NCBI GenBank assembly: GCA_002719135.1
Contig: PBGU01000014.1
Span: 16,285-24,193 of the forward strand
Origin: Gammaproteobacteria bacterium
GTDB lineage: Bacteria > Pseudomonadota > Gammaproteobacteria > Pseudomonadales > Azotimanducaceae
Direction: 5' to 3'
Length of the DNA stretch: 7,909 nt
Under the pieces are notes generated by a model. The model saw only the letters and a list, made by a program, of their open reading frames with translations. It ran no database searches and was not told the origin of the DNA. This document shows positions 1 through 5,330 of this stretch, in pieces. A program made the position numbers and the translations under genes. Position 1 is the first letter of the stretch, and every line of letters starts with the position of its first letter.

Positions 1-126
1 GCTTCCATGCGTCAGGGATTGCCAGCTTGTGCCGGCGTCGCCGTGGGATTGGATCGGCTACTTGCGCTAGCAGGCGACCATGAATCGTTGAGCTCTGTTA
101 TGGCCTTTCCGTTCGATCGTGTTTGA
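1..126 (+). CDS. epmA: Elongation factor P--(R)-beta-lysine ligase EpmA, C-terminal end (partial)
   Basis: Only the last 41 residues are in the window; the frame is open from base 1 and stops with TGA at 124-126. EpmA (PoxA/GenX/YjeA) is a paralogue of the class II lysyl-tRNA synthetase catalytic domain. It attaches (R)-beta-lysine to a conserved lysine of elongation factor P, which helps ribosomes through polyproline stretches. The visible part contains the class II motif 3 region, GVAVGLDRLLAL (fragment residues 12-23), whose arginine contacts ATP. It ends in AFPFDRV, close to the C-terminus I remember for E. coli EpmA (a short tail ending in a DR pair). A true LysS would also carry motif 3, but LysS usually ends in a longer FP(L/M)RP-type tail, so EpmA is preferred. 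The 3' end overlaps the convergent psd by 29 bp. The order epmA > < psd is also known from E. coli, with extra genes between. Confidence 0.88.
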   Translation, partial: ASMRQGLPACAGVAVGLDRLLALAGDHESLSSVMAFPFDRV

Positions 127-931
127 AACCTATGTGCTCACCCATTTTGATGGGGGAATCGGGTTCAAAACTATCCAATACCCCGAACGACGGGGGGATT
201 AGTACGATCGCGGTAGAGCCGAGCGTAAAGCGAGCCATTTCCTCGGCGCGACTAAATTGCACGTCGTGCGGCAAGCGCTCGACCCGTCGTCGATAGGGGG
301 AGCGCGGTCCAGGCCAACTGGTGGTAATACTTGCCACAATAAGGGCTCCGACCATTACAAGTCGGACCACGCCTGTGTCCGTTTGTAAGCTGCAAACCAG
401 CCTCTCGTTTCGACAGAACAGGTTGGGGATGCCATGGACGCTTTGCCCATTGACCGAAAATAATTTCCCGGGGATTTCGATCGTCTTCGATAGGATGGCG
501 TCTATCGGTGCGTGTACTCGGTGATACATGCTTGGATCTAGATAGAGCGTCAAGAAAGAGCCACCGTCGAGATCAGTACAATTCTGTCCGATCAGTTCGG
601 CAACGCTATAAGTATGGCCTTTGGCTTGGAGTAACTTGCCGCGTTGGATGATTCCGGATTGCGAGACAACGCCATCGACTGGGGAAGTTATTGTCTTAGA
701 GTCGGAAGGAATGGGCCGTAGGTCTGGTTTTAACTCGCGAGAAAAAAAATCGGCAAAGGTTTCGAATTCCTCTGGCGTTTTGCGTTTGGAGGTCGACATA
801 TCGACCGCGTAACTGCGAATAAACGACCGAATAAGGATATTTTTTAGTAGCGGCCAACGAACCACGGCAAATACGCCAATGAAGCGCGACAGGAGTCGTT
901 TCGGCAAAATATGCTGCACTAGGGCAAACAT
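98..931 (-). CDS. psd: Phosphatidylserine decarboxylase proenzyme
   Basis: This inner-membrane enzyme converts phosphatidylserine to phosphatidylethanolamine, the last step of the main bacterial PE pathway. The chosen start gives 277 residues, somewhat shorter than E. coli Psd (322), mainly because the variable C-terminal tail after the alpha chain is short. The proenzyme cuts itself in the LGST motif: Gly238-Ser239 is the expected cleavage site, and Ser239 becomes the pyruvoyl group of the small alpha chain. The other members of the self-cleavage triad are visible: Asp86 in SPVDGVVSQ and His140 in YHRVHAP. The beta chain also shows AKGHTYS, PGKLFSVN and PNLFCRNER, all typical of the proteobacterial (PSD-B) type. 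The start is ATG at 929-931, giving an N-terminus (MFALVQHILPKRLLSR) that aligns with known Psd proteins. An upstream ATG at 992-994 in the same frame would add 21 residues inside rhdA and looks unlikely. The start shares one base with the rhdA stop (TGATG), so translation is probably coupled. Confidence 0.96.
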   Translation of the reverse strand: MFALVQHILPKRLLSRFIGVFAVVRWPLLKNILIRSFIRSYAVDMSTSKRKTPEEFETFADFFSRELKPDLRPIPSDSKTITSPVDGVVSQSGIIQRGKLLQAKGHTYSVAELIGQNCTDLDGGSFLTLYLDPSMYHRVHAPIDAILSKTIEIPGKLFSVNGQSVHGIPNLFCRNERLVCSLQTDTGVVRLVMVGALIVASITTSWPGPRSPYRRRVERLPHDVQFSRAEEMARFTLGSTAIVLIPPSFGVLDSFEPDSPIKMGEHIGFKHDRTERP

Positions 932-933
932 CA
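929..933 (-). promoter_or_regulatory. Stop-start overlap TGATG joining rhdA to psd
   Basis: On the minus strand, the rhdA stop TGA and the psd start ATG share the A at 931. No good Shine-Dalgarno sequence lies just upstream (the bases before ATG read AACGATCCTG). Ribosomes ending rhdA may therefore restart at psd. The overlap is seen directly; coupling is inferred. Confidence 0.6.
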
Positions 934-1755
934 GGATCGTTTTGGCGGTCCCGTTTCGATAGGGGTGTCGGGTCGGTTGCCCCATTCGGACCATGACCCA
1001 TGGTAGGCGCGAATGCGTGGAAAGCCGAGTAGGCGCGCCGTCATGTAGGTGAGCCCAGATCGATGGTGCGTTTGACAGTGCGTAACAATGTCTTTCGAAC
1101 GCACGATGCCGTGTTCGCCAAGCAATGCCTCGGCGTTTTTAATCAGAGTGTGGTGGTGCTCTGCGTCCATGAGGTCAACCCAGTCGAGATGCCTCGCTCC
1201 CGGTATGTGCCCTGCCCTCGAAGCTGTACGCCGTGTTCCGTCGTATTCATCAATCGATCGACAATCCCAGATGACGAGGTCGTCGTCTGATAAACGAGGT
1301 GCAATATCTTTGATTTCGGCGATTGGCGCAGAACTGATGGAGAGGTTGACTTGGTGCGGGCTAACGGGCGTCGGGGTTGTAACCAAAGGTAAGCCGCTGG
1401 CCACCCAAGCACGTAAACCGCCATCTAAATAGGACCATTGTTCGTGACCGATAACGTCGAGCGTCCATGCCAGTCGTCCAGCCCAGCCGCCGCCCTCGTC
1501 ATCGCAAACCACGATGTTTGTATCAGGTACGTAACCAATGTTTCCAAAAACTCGGTTAAGCTTTTCGACGGTCGGCAGACGGCCTGGCGCCGGAGGAATG
1601 CCGCAGATTAGATCGTCCGGAACAACAAGAACGGCCCCGGGGATGTGGGCTTTTCGATAAACTTCTAATGTGGTTACTTGAATCACTTGAACTCGCTGCG
1701 CATGCAAGAGCTGCGAGAGTTTGTCGGTAGATACTAATGTTGGATGAGTAGCCAT
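931..1755 (-). CDS. rhdA: Thiosulfate:cyanide sulfurtransferase (tandem-domain rhodanese, RhdA type)
   Basis: This is a 274-residue protein of two rhodanese domains, close to the 271 residues I recall for Azotobacter vinelandii RhdA. Rhodaneses move sulfane sulfur from thiosulfate (or 3-mercaptopyruvate) through a persulfide on the active-site cysteine to cyanide or other thiophilic acceptors. The C-terminal domain (about residues 145-265) has Cys227 in the loop CQTHHR, followed by SGLTYMTARLLG. This loop is known from Azotobacter/Pseudomonas RhdA and differs from the CRKGVT loop of animal rhodanese and the CGSGVT loop of SseA-type mercaptopyruvate enzymes. The N-terminal domain (about 10-125) has CDDEGGGWAGR, where an aspartate (Asp85) sits at the position of the catalytic cysteine, as expected for its structural role. 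The C-terminal signature GSWSEWGNRPDTPIE is also present. Translation starts at ATG 1753-1755, only 53 bp from the divergent orn. psd follows with a one-base overlap. The exact in vivo sulfur donor and acceptor cannot be read from sequence. Confidence 0.9.
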   Translation of the reverse strand: MATHPTLVSTDKLSQLLHAQRVQVIQVTTLEVYRKAHIPGAVLVVPDDLICGIPPAPGRLPTVEKLNRVFGNIGYVPDTNIVVCDDEGGGWAGRLAWTLDVIGHEQWSYLDGGLRAWVASGLPLVTTPTPVSPHQVNLSISSAPIAEIKDIAPRLSDDDLVIWDCRSIDEYDGTRRTASRAGHIPGARHLDWVDLMDAEHHHTLIKNAEALLGEHGIVRSKDIVTHCQTHHRSGLTYMTARLLGFPRIRAYHGSWSEWGNRPDTPIETGPPKRS

Positions 1756-1808
1756 AAAGCCCGCGAGATAATAGCGTAGGCTTTGTTTTTTAGCTCACCA
1801 AGCGAGGG
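1756..1808. promoter_or_regulatory. Divergent promoter region between rhdA and orn
   Basis: This 53-bp gap is the largest non-coding stretch in the window and must serve both directions unless the promoters lie in coding sequence. The + strand has GATAAT at 1767-1772 (five of six matches to TATAAT). The minus strand has TATTAT over 1768-1773 (also five of six). The two candidate -10 boxes therefore overlap almost completely. No convincing -35 element at 16-18 bp spacing is visible on either strand: TTGGAT at 1740-1745 is 21 bp from the + strand box. The assignment is tentative. Confidence 0.35.
1804..1808 (+). promoter_or_regulatory. Candidate ribosome binding site deciding the orn start
   Basis: GAGGG directly touches ATG 1809-1811 (no spacer) but lies six bases before the in-frame GTG at 1815-1817. 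Normal spacing favours GTG as the real start of orn, shortening the protein by two residues. The observation is direct; the choice is inference. Confidence 0.45.
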
Positions 1809-2354
1809 ATGAGTGTGTCTGGAAACTTGATTTGGATGGACCTTGAGATGACGGGACTGAATCCCGAAATAAACGTCATTATCGAGATCGCAACAGTAGT
1901 GACAACGCCAGATCTCGACATTGTTGCCGAGGGCCCGTCCCTGGCAATAGCCCAGCCAAAAGACTGTCTGGACTTGATGGATGACTGGAACCAAGAACAT
2001 CATTCGGCGTCGGGGCTTTTGGATCGAATAGCATCTCATGGCGTTTCGGCGACCGAAGCAGAAGCAGTGACCCTCGACTTCGTGAGTTCCCATGTGGGTC
2101 CAGGGGAAGCACCTCTTTGCGGTAATTCAATTTGGCAGGACCGACGCTTCTTGGCTCGTCATATGTCGAGCCTTGAGAGTTATCTCCACTATCGAATTGT
2201 TGACGTCAGCACCATTAAGGAGTTGGCTGAGCGTTGGGCGCCCGCGGTCCTCGACGATGTGATTAAGAAAGGCAATCATCGAGCGCTTGATGACGTTCTA
2301 GAGTCGATCGCCGAACTTCGTCACTATCGAACCCATCTGTTTAATGTGGATTAA
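1809..2354 (+). CDS. orn: Oligoribonuclease
   Basis: This 3'-to-5' exoribonuclease finishes RNA decay by cutting very short RNAs, especially dinucleotides. This includes pGpG, the breakdown product of cyclic-di-GMP. It is a DEDDh-family exonuclease with two metal ions at the active site. At 181 residues it equals E. coli Orn in length. All five catalytic residues are visible: Asp11 and Glu13 in IWMDLEMTG, Asp111 in GNSIWQDRRF, and His157 and Asp162 in NHRALDD. LMDDWNQEHHSASGL (residues 56-70) is another family hallmark. The ORF begins at ATG 1809, but the purine-rich GAGGG before it is better spaced for GTG 1815, so the protein may start two residues later. The 3' end overlaps the convergent queG by 14 bp. 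The neighbour upstream on the other strand is usually rsgA in enterics and pseudomonads; here it is rhdA. Confidence 0.98.
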   Translation: MSVSGNLIWMDLEMTGLNPEINVIIEIATVVTTPDLDIVAEGPSLAIAQPKDCLDLMDDWNQEHHSASGLLDRIASHGVSATEAEAVTLDFVSSHVGPGEAPLCGNSIWQDRRFLARHMSSLESYLHYRIVDVSTIKELAERWAPAVLDDVIKKGNHRALDDVLESIAELRHYRTHLFNVD

Positions 2355-3411
2355 GTTTTTGAACCGCCCATTCGAGGTGTTCGCTAGATAGTGTGTCGCC
2401 TTTTCGACGTGACTCCGCGAGCTTCTCTTCGGCGGCCCGAATAAGGTCGGGGGTTGGTTGGGCATTCCCTGCTGCAATGGCTAGATTTCGGACCCATTGG
2501 GAATAGTTTATTCGGCGCAATGCCATCCCCTCCGTGTGCTTAAGAAAATCCTCTTCATTCCATGCCAGTAGTCCGATAAGCGTCGGATCATCTAGACCGT
2601 GGCGTGGGACGAAATCCAACTCGTTGCTTGCTTGGGCGAAACGGTTCCAGGGGCAAACCAACTGACAATCATCGCAACCAAATATTCGGTTACCGATGGA
2701 CTCACGCAGTTCTTCGTCGATGACACCTTTATGTTCGATGGTCAGATATGAGATACAACGTCGTGGATCAAGTTGCTTGGGCCCAACAATTGCACCAGTT
2801 GGACAGACGTTTATACAAGCTTTACAGGTGCCACACTTATCCTCTTGAAGCTCGACATTTATCGGTAAGGGGATATTGGTAAATATCTCACCGAGAAAAA
2901 ACCACGAACCGGCCCTTTGATTCAGAATGAGTGTGTTTTTACCGACCCATCCGATCCCCGCTTTGGCCGCCAAAGGTTTTTCTAGAATTGGTGCAGAATC
3001 TGTGAACGCTCGGTATTGTCCGCCCGCATGGATTTCAATTTGTTTCGCGAGGGCTCGGAGTCGCCCGCGAACGGTTTTGTGATAATCCCTACCGAGCGCG
3101 TAATGTGAGATGTAGCCTTTATCGGGGCTGTTCAAAACGTTACTGCGGGCAACGGGCAAATAATCCATGCGGGCCGATATCACCCTAATCGTCCCAGGCA
3201 TGAGCTTGGACGGGTCAGTGCGTTTGTCCACATTGCGCGCCATGTAGCCCATGTCGCCCTGGAACTGCTGTTCCAACCATGCGCTGTAATCGGGCGCGTA
3301 ATCGCTGAGGTCGGTGTCGGCCACTCCGATCTGTTGGAAACCGAGATCCATAGCCCATGAATCAAGGTGGCCGGCGAGTTCGTCGATGTGCATCCCGCTA
3401 TAATCTCTCAT
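2341..3411 (-). CDS. queG: Epoxyqueuosine reductase
   Basis: QueG carries out the last step of queuosine synthesis, reducing epoxyqueuosine to queuosine at the wobble position 34 of tRNAs with GUN anticodons. It uses cobalamin and two [4Fe-4S] clusters and acts in the cytoplasm. The 356-residue protein has the expected eight-cysteine ferredoxin-like region: Cys193, 196, 199 and 203 (CGTCKACINVCPTGAI), Cys219 (RRCISYLTIE), and Cys246, 249 and 253 (GCDDCQLVCPWN). The N-terminal cobalamin-binding part includes GFQQIGVADTDLS, PGTIRVISARMDYLP, YALGRDYHK and TDSAPILEKPLA; Asp138 corresponds to the proposed catalytic acid. The C-terminal HEAT-like part holds TEGMALRRINYSQWVRNLAIA. The length is near E. 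coli QueG (379), which has a longer tail. The start is uncertain. ATG 3409-3411 lies back to back with the nnr ATG, whereas ATG 3391-3393 (Met7) has GAGAG upstream, about 11 bases away, and still precedes all conserved sequence. The 3' end overlaps orn. Confidence 0.97.
   Translation of the reverse strand: MRDYSGMHIDELAGHLDSWAMDLGFQQIGVADTDLSDYAPDYSAWLEQQFQGDMGYMARNVDKRTDPSKLMPGTIRVISARMDYLPVARSNVLNSPDKGYISHYALGRDYHKTVRGRLRALAKQIEIHAGGQYRAFTDSAPILEKPLAAKAGIGWVGKNTLILNQRAGSWFFLGEIFTNIPLPINVELQEDKCGTCKACINVCPTGAIVGPKQLDPRRCISYLTIEHKGVIDEELRESIGNRIFGCDDCQLVCPWNRFAQASNELDFVPRHGLDDPTLIGLLAWNEEDFLKHTEGMALRRINYSQWVRNLAIAAGNAQPTPDLIRAAEEKLAESRRKGDTLSSEHLEWAVQKLNPH
3399..3404 (+). promoter_or_regulatory. 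Consensus -10 box for nnr, seven bases before its ATG
   Basis: A perfect TATAAT lies within the first codons of queG. A transcript starting at the usual distance would begin at about 3411-3412, which is the first base of the nnr ATG. No good -35 hexamer is seen at 16-18 bp upstream, so the box may be fortuitous. Confidence 0.4.
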
Positions 3412-4911
3412 ATGCGGGCTATTTCACGAGTTTACACGGGCGGTCAAGTACGTGCTTTAGATCGGATACTGATCGAAGAATTTGACGTTCCTGGGATTTC
3501 ATTGATGAAACGAGCAGGATTGTTTGCGTTCGATCGTCTGTGTGAACTTTGGCAGGGCGTGCGATCTATATCGGTCGTCTGTGGAAGTGGCAATAACGCC
3601 GGCGACGGATACATTGTTGCTGGTTTGGCACGTAACCGCGGCATACGCGTGCAGTTGATTCAAATCGGCAATGCCAAGGGTCTCAAAGGAAATGCGGGAA
3701 CAGCATACCAGTGGGCGTTGGAACAAGGCGTTGTCTCGCGGACCCCGACGACTCTCGACGGTGAGGTCGTTGTTGACGCGATGTTGGGCACGGGCAGTGT
3801 TGGATCGATCCGTGATAGTTACGTTGCAGGTATCAATCTGATAAACGAACACGGAGCGCCAGTCGTTGCGCTGGATATCCCGACTGGGATTAGCGCTGAT
3901 ACTGGCGCACAGGTCACCGAGACGCCGGTGAAAGCGGACCTAACGACTACCTTTATCGGCGCTAAACTAGGTCTTTTCACCGGCCCGGGAGTCGACTTCG
4001 CGGGGCGAATTGAGCTGAGTGAACTCGATGCGCCGCAGGCCGTATTTGAACAAGTCCAAGGACTCTCGGTTATTCCGAGGAAAGATAGTGAACGGGCTGT
4101 TTCGAAGCGGCCTACCGGAGCACATAAGAACGACTTTGGCCACGTGTTGATCGCAGGAGGCGATCACGGCATGTGTGGTGCGGTTCTGCTCGCGGCAGAG
4201 TCGGCGTTACGCACGGGTGCAGGTCTTGTCAGCGTGATTACTCGACCAGAGCACCGGTCCGCTGTCGTGGCTCGGCGTCCGGAGGTCATGGTCTATGACG
4301 TCGATGAACAGCAAGATATTGCACCTCTTCTCAACCGGGCGAATGTTGTCGCGGTAGGACCGGGTCTGGGTCAGGGAGGGTGGGGTCGAGGGATTCTTCA
4401 GCAGATGCTGAATAGCGGCAAGGAGTGCGTATTGGACGCTGACGCCTTGAATTTAATGGCGGATGAATCGTGGACATTACCGGCTGAATCAATCCTCACA
4501 CCACACCCGGGAGAAGCTTCTCGTTTGCTAGGAATTGCTACCGCCTCAATTCAGGCTGACCGCCCGACAGCTGCGAGAACGATCTCATCAAAATATAGAG
4601 CGGTGGCCATTCTCAAAGGCGCAGGGACATTAGTTGCCGATGGCGGAGAATTGCTTGGTATATGTATCGCCGGAAATTCGGGTATGGCGACTGCGGGAAG
4701 CGGCGACGTATTGACCGGCATTGTCGCTGCAGCGAAAGCCTCGGGGATAGATTCATCGACGGCGGCTGCACTTGGTGTATGGCTTCATGCATCTGCGGGC
4801 GACCGTGCTCTAGCAGGTGTTCGTGGGCGCGCAATCATTGCGTCAGACATTATTGAATCGCTAAGACCTTACGGAGAATCGACCGGTACAGAGGGTATCG
4901 GTGGACGTTAA
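3412..4911 (+). CDS. nnr: Bifunctional NAD(P)H-hydrate epimerase / ADP-dependent NAD(P)H-hydrate dehydratase
   Basis: This repair enzyme restores NADH and NADPH that have been hydrated by heat or side reactions. The N-terminal YjeF_N domain interconverts the R and S hydrates, and the C-terminal ribokinase-like domain dehydrates the S form using ADP (in bacteria). With ATG 3412 the protein has 499 residues, near E. coli YjeF (515). N-domain motifs: VCGSGNNAGDGYIVA (residues 56-70), VDAMLGTG (121-128) and ALDIPTGISADTG (153-165). C-domain motifs: GHVLIAGGDHGMCGA (243-257), VAVGPGLGQGGWG (313-325), LDADALN (341-347), TPHPGEASRL (363-372), LKGAGTLV (401-408) and NSGMATAGSGDVLTG (422-436) with the probable catalytic Asp432. 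ATG 3412 was chosen because conserved sequence begins just after it. In-frame GTG codons at 3367 and 3388 would extend the gene into queG. None of these starts has a clear Shine-Dalgarno sequence. tsaE overlaps its 3' end by 11 bp. Confidence 0.97.
   Translation: MRAISRVYTGGQVRALDRILIEEFDVPGISLMKRAGLFAFDRLCELWQGVRSISVVCGSGNNAGDGYIVAGLARNRGIRVQLIQIGNAKGLKGNAGTAYQWALEQGVVSRTPTTLDGEVVVDAMLGTGSVGSIRDSYVAGINLINEHGAPVVALDIPTGISADTGAQVTETPVKADLTTTFIGAKLGLFTGPGVDFAGRIELSELDAPQAVFEQVQGLSVIPRKDSERAVSKRPTGAHKNDFGHVLIAGGDHGMCGAVLLAAESALRTGAGLVSVITRPEHRSAVVARRPEVMVYDVDEQQDIAPLLNRANVVAVGPGLGQGGWGRGILQQMLNSGKECVLDADALNLMADESWTLPAESILTPHPGEASRLLGIATASIQADRPTAARTISSKYRAVAILKGAGTLVADGGELLGICIAGNSGMATAGSGDVLTGIVAAAKASGIDSSTAAALGVWLHASAGDRALAGVRGRAIIASDIIESLRPYGESTGTEGIGGR
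3421..3447 (-). promoter_or_regulatory. Candidate queG promoter inside the 5' end of nnr
   Basis: On the minus strand, TTGACC (3447-3442, five of six matches to TTGACA) is followed after 15 bp by TGAAAT (3426-3421, four of six matches to TATAAT). A transcript would begin near 3414 and give a leader of roughly 20 bases to ATG 3391-3393, or be nearly leaderless for ATG 3409-3411. The short spacer and imperfect -10 make this a weak prediction. Confidence 0.25.
4891..4895 (+). promoter_or_regulatory. Ribosome binding site of tsaE
   Basis: GAGGG lies five bases before GTG 4901-4903, inside the last codons of nnr. This spacing supports the GTG start and the 11-bp overlap of the two genes. Confidence 0.65.
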
Positions 4912-5326
4912 GGAACTGCTGCTTCCAGACGAAAACGCGACGTTAGAAGCTGGCGCTCAATTGGCGGATGAACTTTCCCGAGAGCTTGTTTTTCTCCACG
5001 GAGATTTGGGTGCAGGGAAAACAACGTTGGTACGTGGATTACTGCGGTCTTGGGGTCATCGAGGGACCGTCAAGAGTCCCACGTATACTTTGGTTGAGCC
5101 ATATGAGGTTGCGGGCAGGACCATTTACCATTTTGATTTCTATCGAATCGAGGATCCAGCGGAACTACGCTACATCGGTATCGATGATCTCCTGAGCAGC
5201 GACGCTCTCAAGTTAATCGAATGGCCGTCAAGAGGCGCTTCGATGCTCCCCAAACCGGAATTGGAGATTGAGTTAAGTATTATTGACGGGGGCCGGGTAC
5301 TCAATATCACGGATCACCGTGCCTGA
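4901..5326 (+). CDS. tsaE: tRNA N6-threonylcarbamoyladenosine biosynthesis ATPase TsaE
   Basis: TsaE is a small P-loop ATPase that works with TsaB and TsaD to place the threonylcarbamoyl group on A37 of tRNAs reading ANN codons. It is thought to reset the TsaBD complex through ATP hydrolysis. The 141-residue protein is of normal length for the family (E. coli YjeE 153). Residues 34-42 (GDLGAGKTT) form the Walker A loop. VKSPTYTLVEPYE (57-69) is the switch-like region, and YHFDFYRIEDPAELRYIG (76-93) contains the conserved Asp79. LIEWPSRG (105-112) carries the Glu-Trp pair typical of TsaE. The start is GTG 4901, supported by a GAGGG site. The gene overlaps nnr, and its stop lies only a few bases before the start of amiB, so the three genes are probably one transcription unit. 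A fused nnr-tsaE product is not possible because the frames differ. Confidence 0.97.
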   Translation: MDVKELLLPDENATLEAGAQLADELSRELVFLHGDLGAGKTTLVRGLLRSWGHRGTVKSPTYTLVEPYEVAGRTIYHFDFYRIEDPAELRYIGIDDLLSSDALKLIEWPSRGASMLPKPELEIELSIIDGGRVLNITDHRA

Positions 5327-5330
5327 GAGT

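Noticed and set aside
696..1001. A 101-codon minus-strand frame overlapping rhdA and psd
   Set aside because: It is the +1/-1 shadow of psd and rhdA; both real frames carry family motifs throughout.
1734..2130. Minus-strand open frames of 119 and 83 codons under orn
   Set aside because: They cover the conserved orn coding region and the rhdA/orn gap; no motif or ribosome binding site supports them.
2341..2360. Possible tRNA genes or a terminator between orn and queG
   Set aside because: The two coding regions overlap, so no space remains, and no stem-loop followed by a T run is seen.
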